The notes beneath the pieces are model-generated. The model was not told where the DNA came from, ran no database searches, and saw nothing but the letters and a program-made list of their open reading frames with translations. Positions 46,099 through 59,299 of a stretch of 64,000 nt of DNA are shown piece by piece. The translations under genes and the position numbers were made by a program. Positions within the stretch are counted from its first letter, which is position 1; every line of letters begins with the position of its first letter. The stretch is from Lantana camara. Its lineage: Eukaryota > Streptophyta > Magnoliopsida > Lamiales > Verbenaceae. The DNA lies in assembly GCA_037501455.1 (NCBI GenBank), contig CM074855.1, positions 35,001,001 through 35,065,000 on the forward strand, read 5' to 3'.

Positions 46099-46363
46099 GG
46101 TTTCTGAAAGCTTGGGAGATATCGGAAAGTTTTGAAGGTTGGGGGAAACTGGAGAAACTAATGAGGTTCTGGGGAAGAATGATCCTATTACACTAAGTTT
46201 AATAAGTCAGAAAATAGAAGAATTGCGAGAGATTTACACTTAAATTTCTGGAAAAAAGTTTGGAAGTAAGCGAAACTCTCTGAGATTTGCTCTAAGAAGT
46301 TCTAGCATAAAGGGAATTCTGAATTTTGGTTTGTGTAAAGAAGAAGAAGAATGGTGAATCCCC

Positions 46364-46372
46364 TATTTATAG
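46364..46372 (-). promoter_or_regulatory. TATA box for the antisense gene of E4
   Basis: Minus strand CTATAAATA, about 265 bp before the antisense ATG, followed by a CTTCTTCTTCTT pyrimidine stretch typical of plant 5' leaders. It lies inside the element and not in the LTR, so the antisense gene has its own promoter. Confidence 0.6.
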
Positions 46373-46665
46373 GGTGAGATTTTGGAATATTAAATTCAAA
46401 GGTAATCATTTCCCGCCCTGATAACCGCCCACTTTTGGGAACCGTCACCCACTTCCCGAGATTCATGCGCCGTTTCCTTGATATTCGCCCCTATTCGCAC
46501 ATTAACATTTAATGCTGAACTCAACGAGCGGTCATTTGAAATGACTTCATTAATTGCTTGTCAGAAGAAGCTTCTACAACAAGCAAAAGCATTCAAGTAC
46601 GAGCATCTCCCTCTGATATTGGAAAATTTTAAATTCTACAGCCTTTACCATCAATGACTGCAGAA

Positions 46666-47535
46666 TTAAGGGGGCAAAATACGCTTGACCCACGTTTTGA
46701 CACGTGGCACAGTCGACGCATGGCAAGTGGATTCAACGATCCCCCAAGTCAACCCCTACGAGCGTCCCAGACCTCACCAGCACAAGGTCACATAAAGCAT
46801 GTCGCAGCACATGATCACCTCAGGCTCACTAACGAGCGCCTCACCCAAGGCTCACTAACGAGCGCCAACTTTGCTGCCATGTGCTCCATGGCTCCGATGA
46901 AATCATCATCAAACGTCATGTCCCTTCGGACACACCCCCATACAACAGCAGATTAAAGGGGTCCCACTCCCTCTCGTAGCACTACTTGGGCGCCCATCCC
47001 CATGCAGATGTTCAAGCCCAACAATCTCGGTTGACACGAGCGTGCCTCCCGCCCTCGTTACCAACCTCCAAAACGGCTCTCTGACACCCGAACAGGCCCG
47101 CGCACCTGCCACTGTTGCAAACACTAACTACTACCAACTTTTGCAAGAGATTCCTCCTAGGTTTCTCCTCGTTGCGACACGTGTTAGGGCAACATTAGGG
47201 CAGGATCACACGAGGCAAATTACCAAAGGGTCCCTGACCCTCAACTATAAATATGGGAATTCCTCTTCATCCCTGTAAGCCATCTCCATTACTGTAACTA
47301 CATATCTTTGCTTGCATTCTCTTTCAAATCAATAATTGACTTGAGTGTCGGAGAGCCAAATTGGGAATCACCCCCACTTTCCCCAGCTTGGCCTTCTGAC
47401 TTTATTGGTGTTTGTCCTAGCAGGTAGAGCCCATAGCTTTTCCGGCGACCTTCTTTGAGCTTCACCCTCAGTTTCCCCACCTCAACATAATAGAAAGTGA
47501 TCGGAGTTTGACCCTAACCTGATCGAACACCATCA
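46666..47535 (+). repeat. E4 3' LTR
   Basis: 870 bp. Begins TTAAGGGGGC where the 5' LTR has TGATGGGGGC, so the start is mutated or merged with the polypurine tract. Ends CCATCA before TSD AAATT. TATA box near 47245. Confidence 0.9.
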
Positions 47536-47540
47536 AAATT

Positions 47541-48160
47541 AATTCACTTTATAATTTTAATAAATTTTGGTAATTATGTAAAATAAAATATAATTTAAAT
47601 TGAATAAGTTACATAAGACAATTTTCAATAAATCAATCCTAATATAATTTTAATTATATAAGTTCATAATTCTAATTACCTAAGTTCATAAATTTTCTTA
47701 AATTATAATCATATTATAATTCTATAAACTTATCTAATTAAAAAAATAATATAATTGAATGATTTACATAAAATATTTTTTAATAAACTAATGAATCTTA
47801 ATGTAATATTTTTCAATTAACTAATACTAATATAATTATAATGATCTAAATCTAATTAACCATATAATCTTCCTTTAATTTATATAATAAAAAATAACTT
47901 AAATGCCTAAATTTTATTTAGATTGGATGATTAACATAATCTATATATATTAAAAAGTACAAATAGTATTTTTGATTTCTTACGACTTAATATACCACAA
48001 TTTAGAATTGTAGATCGCCTGACTAAAGTTTCTTTAAATTAAGAATTCTAAGAAGACTTAATATATGAGTATGTAAAAATAAGATATAATCTAATTTTAT
48101 AAATTATTTTTATAATGTTCAATTAAACATTACTTGAGTTTTTTATATAAATATACTCTT
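47541..48160. repeat. AT-rich repeat, copy 1, right part
   Basis: Continues the repeat interrupted by E4 and matches about 54090-54630. An internal TTTTTGATTTCTTAC motif also occurs near the left end of both copies. No genes. Confidence 0.8.
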
Positions 48161-48549
48161 TTAATTATTTCTACTACATACATAAAGTAAATAATAAAAA
48201 TATAATATAAATCTTAGATAATGTTCATTAGAAAAAATAAATAAATAATAGAATCTAAGATCAAATGGCAAAGAGAGAATAAAAAAAAGATAAAGAATAA
48301 TTAGTTAAAACAAAGAATTACTTGATTTTAATGAATATACACACGCATACCAAAATTAATGAACAATCCAAATAATATTTTTTTTATTTGACTCTCTTGG
48401 TTATCAAATTCTTCGTCTGCAAATGAAGTTCTTTCATATGAAAAAGAATGCAAGTATTTATTAATTTTGTTATGTTTTACTTAGTGATCATTTGTTAATT
48501 GTATCATTTATTATTCATGATTTAAAACACATCACGAGTTTTTTGGGAA

Positions 48550-49300
48550 GATTTAAAATATCAAGTATTCAATAAGGAGATTTTTAGAATGGTGGTTGCA
48601 CATATTCATGCAAACGAGTTTCAAAAGAGAAGGTTATCACATGCTCATATTTTGATAATTTTGGGGTCAAAATATAAAATTACAACACACGATCGATCAA
48701 CTTGATTAATTTATTTGTGTCGAATTTTTTGACTAAGAAAAGAATCCCCAACTTTATGAGTCAGTTATGAAATACATGGTTCATGAATCATGTAGATGAA
48801 AAAACCTAAATAACTTTTGTATGATGGATGGAAAATTTTGTTAATATCATTACTCATGTTCATATTACGAAAACAGAATATGAAGTAAAGATGGATACCC
48901 AATCTGTGGAAGAAGAAGAATCAGAGTGATGGTCCAATTTCGCAATACACAACTTTTTAACCAATGTATAGTACCTTATAATCCATATCTGTTATTAAGT
49001 TTTAATTCTCACATTAACGTTGAGATTTTTCTTAGAGTGACAATTGTGAAATATCTTTACAAATATATTTATAAAGGATATGACCAAGTGAGAATTAATA
49101 TTGCGTACAATGGTAAACAAAATTCCGAAGATTGGATTAAATAATTTGAAAATGCTAGATTAAGTTTAGCTCAGGAAACAATATGGAGAACTTTTGAATT
49201 TAATTTTAATGAGACTTATCTAGAAATTATCAATTTAGATCAATATCATCTAAATCAGCAATGCATGACTTATTGGCAGAATCAAAACTTGAAGGATATT
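48550..49300 (+). pseudogene. Helitron Rep (HUH-type replication initiator) remnant
   Basis: Translation in shifting frames gives AHIHANEFQKRRLSHAHIL near 48597-48650, matching the Helitron Rep two-His motif (His at 48640-48642 and 48646-48648). An intact stretch 48926-49144 follows, with VPYNPYLLLSFNSHINVEI and KYLYKYIYKGYD, the region holding the two catalytic Tyr. Beyond it, ARLSLAQETIWRTFEF-like sequence continues. Rep nicks DNA for rolling-circle transposition. Multiple stops; the helicase part is not found nearby. Assigned from motif memory. Confidence 0.82.
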
Positions 49301-49539
49301 TTGACTTGGGATCAGCTCTAGAACAATGGTTATTGAACAATCTTCAATGTGCTCGAAAAGCGAAAAAAGTAACCAAAAAAAAAAAAAATTTACAAAAAAT
49401 TTCTAGAGCATTATATATGAGACAAGCAAGGTAAATATTGGAAAGATTTGAAGAAAAAATTGATGACAGAATATAATAAACTACTGCAACAAGAAGAGAT
49501 TATTTAGTTTTAAGAGTCATGAATTAATTGGCTCCAATT

Positions 49540-50470
49540 CAGGGATAAACATAAACGCTCCTTTCATCTCTCAACCGTGACGAGAAGAAAGAGGAACCAG
49601 ATAAATGCTCTGATAATAGACGATAAATGGGTAACAAATAATGATCAACTAAAGTAACACACTTGAGAGTACTATGTACTATTCAGTGGAGATACTATCG
49701 AAAAGGTGATGAGTTTTGGTATTAGCTTGCACCAACGAACCCTAAGGTGGCAGTGAAAAAATAACTTGGCAAAAACGACCTCAAATGAGGAAATCTTGAG
49801 GGTAGTGAAGAGCATGCACCAGTAGAAAGCGCTGGAAGTAGATGGTATCCAAGCCTACTTTTTTCAAACCTTTTAGGATATAATAGGAGACGCAGCGGTG
49901 AAATTTATCAATGATTGTATGAGAGAGAATCAATTCCCAAGAAGGCTTAGCAAATGTTTATTTAATTTGTTTGATTTCGAAAGTTAACTCTCCAGAAAAA
50001 CAAAAGAGATTCGGCTCATTACATTATGTAACGTATTGCTCTAAATGATCACCAAGATGATTATACTTTGTTTAAGCTGTATATAAAATAAATTGTGAGC
50101 CCAAACCAGAAAAACTAACATATTGCTCAAAATGATCACCAAGATAATTATACTTTGTTTAAGCCATATATCAAATAAATTGTGAGTCCAAACCAGAATA
50201 GCTTAATTCCCGTCCAAGATACCCATTACAATATCTTGATGCTTCAAGAAGTGTTACGAATGTTACATCACTCCAAAGACAAAAAAAAGGGGTAATGTGC
50301 TTAAATTGGATCTTGAAAAGACATACGACAAAGTTCTGTGAAATTTTCTAAAGAGAACTCTAACTTTCTTCAAATTCTCGATAAAAATCATCAATATCAG
50401 TATGAGCAGAAGGAAGGGGATACAACCAGAGGTTTTATTGAAGCATCTGAAAAGAGTGTTTCCTATTGAA
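49540..50470 (+). pseudogene. L1-type LINE reverse transcriptase remnant
   Basis: Conceptual translation across frames shows APGVDGIQAYFF-like (as SAGSRWYPSLLF in another frame), DCMRENQFPRRLSKC, a VNSPEKQKEIRLITLCN-like segment and LKLDLEKTYDKV, the RT motif with the first catalytic Asp. Stops and shifts are everywhere. An 75-85-bp segment within it is duplicated in tandem (about 50034-50100 and 50110-50180). Confidence 0.75.
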
Positions 50471-51698
50471 AGTGCAATGATGAAAATATAAAACCTATAC
50501 CAAAATAATATAAAAATATCAAACCATCAATAAGTATATTTTTGAATTAATAATAGGTACAAAATGATACTAAATAATATACATCGCATTATTTGAGGAG
50601 TACATAAATTGCTCAATCGAGAGTCTAATTAACTTTTATAAAATATTATTTCTTTAATACTTTATAAATAAATTAATTATTAAAATCTCTATTAATATTT
50701 TATTTAAACTTTTAATTGTTTAAGGAGAATGTAACTCAAAATATTATAGAAAACTTGGTTTACAAGTATGTCACGAAGTTATCAATTGAAAATTGCATGT
50801 GGTAACTATAATGCAATAAAAAAGTACAATCAAGGTATCAATAGAAAGCAAAATAGAAACACTCATTAAATCAAATTACAATTATGGAGAAAAACATGGA
50901 GATTTGAGAAAGAGGGTAATATTGAAAATGATGATATATAGAATCCACGGTTTTGAGAGATGAATATTAGTGCTAGGTAATTATACTAAAATTTATGATA
51001 ATAATATATCAAAAGTTACAATTTCTCAAGATTATGGAATAAAAAAGAAAAAAATAATAACAATGTTCCCATTTTAAATGATGAAATCGAGATCGAAAAC
51101 ATTGAAAAAGAATTAGGTTCAAAAGTTATAGTTTTGAAAGTGAATATAACTTTTAGATTTTGAATGACGAAAAAAAGATTCTTCAAAACTTCATAAAAAA
51201 AAATTAAAAATAAATCACAAATTGTATTAAAAAATAAACAATAAAAGAAATAAAATATATATAATTAATATGACATTTTACATTATCTTTTAAGTTTTTG
51301 TCTATATTCTTTTATACATGTCTTTTCATTTATTAAATATATTTGAAAGTTATAAACTATTATTTATGCTTAAAACTTAGAACTATTTGGGCAAATTAAT
51401 ATTATACACTTTAAACATTTTGTTTTATGTAATAATATAGTTTCAAATATTTTTATTGTTTATTTGTTTAGATGTTTCTCTATTTCGAATTTCTATTTAT
51501 TGTACATGATTTGAAAGAGAGATCTTATATAAATAATTTTGTATGTGTTACTTTTCAAAATTAAAATGATTAATTAAAAATGTTATTATATTTATTTAAT
51601 CAAACTAGATATTTTTAATATCCTAATTTGTTCAGTAATTATAATAGCTAAATTTATTCGAATAAATTAAATGATAAATGTGCAACGTACGTTCATTT

Positions 51699-51740
<42 letters not shown>

Positions 51741-53720
51741 TAACCCGTGTGTGTGTGAATGTTGGTGGAGAGGAGCAGAACTCACGAGGAGACGAGGGAG
51801 AATGCCATTTTTAGGTTTGGAATTTGTGAGTCTATTGGATGCAACAATTGACTCCTAATTCATGTAATGCATCGTGGAATTGAGTTATGATTAATTGTCT
51901 TAAATGGATAGATCAATACATTTGAGTTATTTGACAATTTTGACTAAATAGTTATTTTTTCTATTTTTTTTAGATGACTTTCAAGAAATAAATGCATTAA
52001 CAACTAGTTGGGGATGGACAGATGGAGCCGCGTACCACCTTGTAAAAACTCTGTTATTTTCTGCCTTAATGTTTGATCTTTATGAATATTAATTTACAGC
52101 TTGTGGGAGACACATCTCTTTTCTAACGGGCCGCTAATTTACTTTTCCCAATTATTCTGTCTAAGTCGAGATGTGAGGAATTTTTAGAGTTAGAAAATTC
52201 GACCTTTTGCTACAAGATTTTTCTTTATAATATGTCCACCTATACATGATGAAGTGTGTTCATATTGTTGAGTGTTCAATAATTCACTTCTCCAAAAACT
52301 TAGTTGAATCAATAATAAAAAGAAATCATAAACTCCTAATAAAATACTAAGAGCATATAAACTCTTTTCAAATAAATTGAAATGACAAATTTTGAAGATT
52401 TTAATATATTCCTCCACATTTCGGTCATATTAATTCGTATATACTTATGATTATGATTTTAAAAAAAAGATTAAAAAATCATGTCTCTAACTTGAGCACA
52501 CATTTTTCTTGATGGTTTAAAATTTTCAGCATACTAGTTTGCAGAAATACGAACACGTACGGCACGACATAAATATAATAATAAATTTTTTTCTTAATTT
52601 TTATGTGAAAAATATCGAAAAATAGTTTCCGACATAAATATCTAATATATCTCAATATGATCATAAAATAATTTTTTAAATATATCAGTCCATCTTAAAC
52701 TATGAAGAAAAAAAAACAAGAAGTCCATTCCCGAGAGAAATCCGTACAATCTCATACACCATATTACTTCCATACGCCTGCGCTGCTGTGCTGCCACCGC
52801 CGCCCAACTCCCACAATCATAAACCGTTTTAACTTTTTTTTTTTATATTTCTTTTTCTTTCTTTCTTTCTTTCTAGATAAAAGGGTCTATAATGGAAGAA
52901 TTCTTCTCCATGCTCATGATTGGGAGAAATTCTCTATATTTAATTGATAAACATTTTATAATAACTAATCTGCTGTCTTTAGAGTTATCAAACGTAATCA
53001 TTCTATTATTAAGTTAATTGTTTAATATAAGCTTTACAAAAAGGTCAAATTAGTGGTTGTTTTGAAGAGTTTCAATTTTCAAACGTCTCAAAGGTTCTTC
53101 ATGTCTTCAAAGTATTAGCTAGGTAGTTTGATCAGTAAATAAGCTTACATGTACTCACAAATAAGCTATTATTTAAGAAAAAGATAAGCACATAACGGTG
53201 ATTTTTATACTTCTAGAAGAATATTGATTACAATTTCGAGTTTTATAAAGACTAATTGAATAAAAGAAAATAATCACCGTATAAAAAAATATAATAATAA
53301 GTTATTTAGAGTTTCTAAGTACCTAAAATAAGTTATTAACTTAACTCCTCCCAATTTTTTTTAGGATTAATTTATAAGTTGTTTAATTTTGGACACTAAG
53401 CTAACATAAAAGTGTTGATTATTTTCAATATTATATTTTATTGATCATCCTACTCATACTAAAAGAATTCAGAAGCTCAAGCACAATTACAATGTATAAG
53501 CTGCCAAAAATCTTTTAAGGTAAGTAGGTATTTTAAATATTTTGAATATCAGGATGGGTAAATTAAATTTTATTCTATTAATTAAGTTCTATTCTATCCA
53601 ACTACTTTAACAAGTCAATTTTCAAGTAATTAATATGTGCCAAGTTTTCAAGTGATATTTAGTCTACCGAAAGCTTCTAAAGACCAAAAACATTTTATAA
53701 GTTTTAGGACCTTATCTATA
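50471..53720. other. AT-rich region without recognisable genes
   Basis: No coding sequence, RNA gene or repeat partner that I can support. It holds (AT)n at about 51701-51740 followed by GTGTGTGTGTG, and a CTTT-rich tract at 52850-52876. Confidence 0.6.
51701..51740. repeat. (AT)n microsatellite
   Basis: About 20 AT units, followed shortly by a short GT run. Confidence 0.9.
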
Positions 53721-54630
53721 TCTATATATTTTATAAAAGCACGAGTTGAGTTTTTGATTTCTTACAAAATACGGATAGTCTAAAATATCCTCACAATAAT
53801 TACGTCAATAACTATTAGTCAAGAATAATGATGTAAATACATGTTATAAATTATTAATTTAACTATCTTTAAAAAGTACTTATCAACTTAAAATAGGACT
53901 CTTGATAGAATTAAAAATTCTCCAACTTGCCAAAAAAAGATATATAGTTCAACAAGGATTGTTTTAATATTAATATATTAATTAATTGTATTCAAATTTT
54001 ATGATATAAGTTGTCTATTTTTAAATTTTAAGGTCTATAGTTTAAAATGTTATAATAAGATATATCTAACGAATTGGAAACAATAAACTGATTCACTTTA
54101 TAAATTTTAATTTTTTGTAATTATGTAAAATAAAATATTATTTAAATTGAATGAGTTATATGATAATTTTCAATGAATCAATCCTAATGTAAGTCTAATG
54201 ATATAAGTCCATATTTCTAATTATCTAAGTCCATAAACTTTCTTAAATTATAATCATATTATAATTCTATAAACTTATCTAATTAACAAAATAATATAAT
54301 TGAGTGATTTACATAAAATATGTTTTAATAAATTAATAATCCTAATGTAATATTTTTTAATTAATTGTTACTAATATAATTGTAATTATCTAAAATTAAC
54401 TAATTATATAATCTTCCTTTAGTTTATATGATAAAATATAACTTAAATACATAAAAGTACGAAATAACGTTTTTGGTTTCTTACGATCGTGAGACCTAAG
54501 CTACTTCAAAATAAGAATTCTAAGGAAACTTAATGTGTGTGCATATATATAAAAATAAGATATAATCTAATTTTATAAATAATTTTGATAGTATTCGATT
54601 AAACATTCCTTGAATTTTTTATATAAATAT
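53721..54630. repeat. AT-rich repeat, copy 2
   Basis: TCTATATATTTTATAAAAGCACGAG start, and over 900 bp matching copy 1 (split by E3 and E4). It may be the 5' end of a Helitron family: it starts with TC and copy 1 leads to a Rep remnant. Interrupted at 54631 by a Tat-like LTR. Confidence 0.75.
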
Positions 54631-54802
54631 TGATGGGTCTGAATATGGGAGGTCAGATTCCAATCACTTTCAATTTGTTTGATGTGGGGAAATAGAACAA
54701 TACTCGCCGGAGAAGCTGAGGGTTCAACCTGCTAGGACAAACACCAAGAACAAACAGTCAAAAAGCCAAGCTGGGGGAACTGGAGGTGATGCCCAGTTTG
54801 GC
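54631..54802 (-). repeat. Truncated Tat-type LTR end, minus orientation
   Basis: 172 bp beginning TGATGGG. It resembles the reverse complement of the last 170 bp of the E4 LTR (CCTGCTAGGACAAACACCAA is shared). It is cut by E5. Related to E4 but a different copy. Confidence 0.82.
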
Positions 54803-55495
54803 TGTAGCACCCGGAACGCGGGGTAGCCACATCCCCCGCATTATAGTTCAATCCACATATGGAATGAACGGTCCATACATGAATCAAGCCTATAGCGAAC
54901 GGGAGACAATAAAAAAAACGGCTCTCTAGCTAGGCGGGACTAGCCCTCAGTTAGTTACCAACAATGGATAACGAATAGCGCTGAAGCATAGTATAATCAT
55001 ATCATCATTCTAGTCCGTTTCCAATCTATCAATGTGCAATCTCTCAAAGTAACATAAATGAGTCATAAAATACATATGCTTCAAATAGGTAAATGAACTG
55101 TGCTAGACTCAAAATAAAAGACTTGCCCCGACTTAATCCCGCCTAGCACTCGACCTACAAAAACCTGAAAAGTGAGGTGTCAGTCTATGAAAGACTGAGT
55201 GAGGGGTTTAAATAAATATAAGAGCACATATCATGCAAGCTATAATCTCGGGTAAGATTTTATAAAAAGAATTCAATATAAGTTCAAGAATAAAGTAAAT
55301 CCTCGCCCGAGATTCCAACTATTCAATTTAACAGTTCAATCATTATCAATTCAATCCGTGGCCCGGCGATTGAGGGCATTCTCCAACCTTTACTCCAAAA
55401 GTGAACAATCATGAATATTTTCGTTTATTAGGTGATCATACAAGTAATTAACGTGCGACCAATTAGCAGTTTCATGAACCCTTTTCCCTCCGGGT

Positions 55496-55594
55496 GATGG
55501 TGGGCTTGCAAGACCCAACCATCCAATCATGGCGTACGTCGGGAACATGACTCCCATATACGGGATTTCTTCCTCCACCAAACCTCCTGGTGGA
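55496..55594 (-). promoter_or_regulatory. Two-hairpin module in E5 LTR
   Basis: Minus strand. Hairpin A (55594-55574): TCCACCA/TGGTGGA, loop GGAGGTT. Hairpin B (55523-55496): GATGGT/ACCATC and GGG/CCC, loop containing the 8-base palindrome CTTGCAAG. Confidence 0.6.
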
Positions 55595-56651
55595 TTCAGA
55601 GGTGATCCCAAAATGGTGAGGATAGTGCAAGAGTTACCCGTCAGCCCTTTGCTTTCCCGGTTGGCTCAATACACTACCCTTGGGCCCACAATGCAGTACA
55701 ATATACTCGCCAAATCAATCAATCAATTCAGTCCGTTTAGTTCATTCATGAAATCCGTTTAAAATCAATAACGTTTGGAAAACTATAGATATATAGATAC
55801 ATTTTGGCTTAAAACATCACATAGGGTCGTATGTGTTCTATATATCTAGAATTTAAACCTCACCTGATAAGTGACGAAACAAAACAAGGATATAAGAAAT
55901 TGTCCATACGACCAATGATCTCCGCCCTGGAGAAGAACTGGAAAATAAAGGAAACAACGGGAACTCGTGAGACAAGACTCAATATGAGACCAAGTATGAT
56001 GCACGTCAATGCTCATGTAACCCCTTAATAACCAAAAAAATTAGCAATCAAGTGACACTTAAATATGTATGAGAACCAATTAGCATCTAAGAGATAAAAT
56101 CAATCTCAAGGAGTCACATATTCATATCATTCAACCTTTCAAGTTTGCTTCGTATAAGGCATGGAGTTACACAATCACGTTTGAGCAATTAAGTACTAAG
56201 AAGTGTCAAATAGGGTATAATTATCAATAAACCAAGTATATATTTCATATAAGTCACATACGGGAGTCAAGGAAGTGAAAGGAATGTAAGAAGAGGGATT
56301 TTGGTGAAGTTTGGCAAAAACCGATAATTTTTGGAAACGCACATGCTTTAGGGAAACTGGAATATCTTGAGTTCTAGAATTTGGAATTAAGTTTTGTTTA
56401 TTGGAAATGAAACTAGACACATAGGGCTTTGCAAGGATATATGGCTCGTTTTCTAGTTCAAAGCGAGGAGAAAATGGCGTAAGTTTGAAGTTGGGTGAAT
56501 GCAGTTTTTTGGTGAAATAGCGACACCAAATTAAAATGGTTATATCTTCCAAGCCAGAAATGATAATGAGGTGATTCTAATTTTAGAATGTTCTAGATTT
56601 CAAGAGGTTTCTAACGGTTCAAAATTCGGGTCAATCGGAATTCAAACGAAG

Positions 56652-56772
56652 TCAGCACGGCCATGTCAAGATTAGCCTGAAAGCTGACACGACCGTGTTG
56701 TGCAGAATATTTCCAACTCGAAGTGTTAACACGGCCCTGTTGAAAATGAACTAAGGTTGAACACGGCTGTGT
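56652..56772. repeat. Palindrome array of E5 (AACACGGCCGTGTT type)
   Basis: Four imperfect palindromes: AGCACGGCCATGTC, GACACGACCGTGTTG, AACACGGCCCTGTTG, AACACGGCTGTGTTG. The place in the LTR is the same as in E1, next to a conserved AAAAACAGGG segment, but the arms are different. Confidence 0.75.
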
Positions 56773-57936
56773 TGAAGAAATCTGGGCGAAAAAACAGGGT
56801 AAAAACAGGGCAAGGCTCGATAAATGGTTCCCAAGCCATTCCTACACAAAACCACAACAATTAAGCACCTCAAAACTATCATATAACATGCATAAGTCTC
56901 ATATATATCATTTAGGCCACAAGGAAATGAATATAACATGCTTGATCCATCAAAATCATTCATGAGACCTTTAGTATGGAAATATGATTTCATATATTTT
57001 GTAGCACCCCGCACGTGAGGCACCACATCCCCCGCACTATGGCTCAACACGAGTAACGAAATGGGAAGTCCGCACCCCATATCAAACCATAGCGAACGGG
57101 AGACAAACAAAACAACCCTCCTAAGCTAGGCGGAACTTAGACCCTGCAAATATAACCAACCAACAAAACATAATGCAGCGGAAAATTAAAATCCAAGCAC
57201 ATGCATTGGCTACGGGCCTGCAGAAATTAAACACACGAACCGCAAGCAGACTTGGGCTCCTCAGGCCTCCTTTTAACTCATAACAAAGCCCAAATTATAC
57301 ATAAAGATTCAAACTCATAACAAGGGCAATTTAATAACAAATACATAAAGATTCAAATTCATAATCTTACAAAGTCGGATCATACACACTTCTTATATAC
57401 ATATGCGAGTGCAGAGACTCTTCTAACTTAACTTGACTGACTCAAAGACTTAACACAACTCCGCCTAGCTCAAAACTCCAACGCCAAACCTGCGCACTAA
57501 AATGTTGGGGAGGGAGAGGGTCAGTCTCTAGAAGACTGAGTGAGCATGAGCGATACATAAATATAGAAATATGCGCATGCAAGCCATAAATCCCGAGCAA
57601 GGTTTTATTTAAAGTTAATTCCCAAGAAGGGCTAAAAGAAAACTAGCAATGCCCGGACTTTACAACTGAATCATATTAAATTCATTAAGTTCATAAATCA
57701 TACATAAACATTAAGGCTCGGTGAGTGAACGTGCATTATCTCCAACCAAACTCCGACCGTGTACGAGAAATATCATTAATACATTAAATACGTGATCATG
57801 CAATATATTATAATACACACAGATCAAATATCATAACATAAGACATAGTCATTTGGGCAATCTGTGTCCCGGCCTTCCCGCACGGTGCATAACATAATCA
57901 TAATCATAACATAATTCCAACCTTCTTCCTCCGGGT

Positions 57937-58046
57937 GGTGGACGGGTTAGCAAGACCCGACCACCGGTCCATACATAGGCCAATGGGGGTACATGAATTC
58001 CCCAAGGGCACTCAGCTCCCATTCCCCGCTAAACCTCCTAGCGAGG
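57937..58046 (-). promoter_or_regulatory. Two-hairpin module in E6 LTR
   Basis: Minus strand. Hairpin A (58046-58024): core stem CGCTA/TAGCG, loop GGAGGTT. Hairpin B (57965-57937): stems GGTGG/CCACC and CGGGT/ACCCG, loop CTTGCTA, where the palindrome is no longer perfect. Stems differ from the other families but still pair. Confidence 0.6.
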
Positions 58047-59026
58047 GCCGATATCACCATAAATATGGTGGCACTAGTACAAGGGATCAACGTCGGCCCT
58101 TGCCTCCCCGGATAACCACTTGCTCTTAGTCCTTGGGCCTGTGCATTCATAATCATGTTCATAATCATATCCTCGCCAAAACATTTGATTCATAAGAAAC
58201 ATAACATATTTCATAATTCATTAGAAAAGGGTTTACTCGATCATAATTTACTCGATGACTCTACTTTGAAAATATCATATATACATTCATAAGGTTTTGG
58301 CTAAAGCTTTTCACATAAGGGTGGTAGGGTTTGATACATAACTAAAACAAAAACACCCTCACCTGGAATACCACGAGACATAAAGCACAAGTAATGCGGG
58401 TGCCTATTCAAATCGTAAGTCTCCGCCCTGGAAACTAACTGTACAAGAGAAGGAACAAGGTGTACTCGTGAGAATTGACTCGATATGAAACCACATAGAC
58501 GCACGACATGTTATGCACATGATATGGGATGCATAACAAGCATAAATCATGTGATGAGGTCATATAATCAAGTAATTCACTTAAAATGTTTAATACATGG
58601 TAGTTTCATATTCATATGCTTCATATCTTTCATATTTTGTATCCAGTCAAACCATAAGCCATATATGATAGGAATAACATAGGTTATGAATGCATAAGTT
58701 ATGATACTATAGCAAGGAATCGTTCATGTGTATGATTAATACTTCAAGGACATATAAACGTTCAACGCATTCATTTCAAGAATCATTCAATTCATTTAAG
58801 TTCATCACTTTTATAAATCATACCAAATAATCCAAAGAAATTCAAATAACGATCATAACACGTAGTAACATGTTTACAATTAGAAAATAGGAAAATAGAA
58901 ACATTTAAGTCATGTTCGGAAATTAAATAGCACAAAATAGATAACAATTAAGTTCTAAAATTTTAAATAAGTTAAATAATACTTAAATATATATATATAT
59001 AACATTAAACATGCCTTAAATAAATA

Positions 59027-59032
<6 letters not shown>

Positions 59033-59082
<50 letters not shown>

Positions 59083-59094
59083 TATAATCATACC

Positions 59095-59125
<31 letters not shown>

Positions 59126-59127
59126 CT
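59033..59127. repeat. (TA)n microsatellites in E6 LTR
   Basis: Two long TA runs separated by about 20 bp. Confidence 0.9.
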
Positions 59128-59299
59128 GTACGTAGCAGTATGCATTAATTAATAAAACAAATGAAATGAAATACACAAGCATGTAGACATATATTTATAT
59201 AAACCTAACCATGCATGTAATCATTGGAAATTAGGAGAAAATCACAAAACCATACAAATTGAATTAGAAAAACGAGTTCAAGCATGCAGCGTGAAGGTC

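Larger units (their letters stand above)
35045..47535 (+). mobile_element. E4: Tat-lineage Ty3/gypsy element with antisense gene, decayed
   Basis: LTRs 35045-35923 and 46666-47535, TSD AAATT (35040-35044 and 47536-47540). Order: primer site, gag, protease, RT, RNase H, second (archaeal-type) RNase H, integrase, minisatellite, antisense gene, 3' LTR. The second RNase H between RNase H and integrase is the hallmark of the Tat lineage (Retand/Ogre group), some members of which are known to carry extra open reading frames. Several stops and frameshifts lie in gag and pol. The LTRs show roughly 12 changes in one 175-bp stretch but fewer elsewhere, so the insertion is older than E1 and E2. Confidence 0.93.
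54803..56999 (-). repeat. E5: LTR of a further Tekay-like family, interrupted by E6
   Basis: TGTAGCACCCGG at 54803 marks the sense 3' end of an LTR in minus orientation. It shares with E1 the order of blocks near that end (CCCGTTCGCTATAG, the duplicated-looking AGACTGAGTGAGGGG block, two-hairpin module) but its sequence differs. A palindrome array with another arm sequence is at 56652-56772. At 57000 it is broken by E6; the rest lies outside the window. Confidence 0.85.

Noticed and set aside
58955..59182. 75-codon minus frame near 59000
   Set aside because: It is a translation of TA microsatellites (Ile/Tyr repeats).
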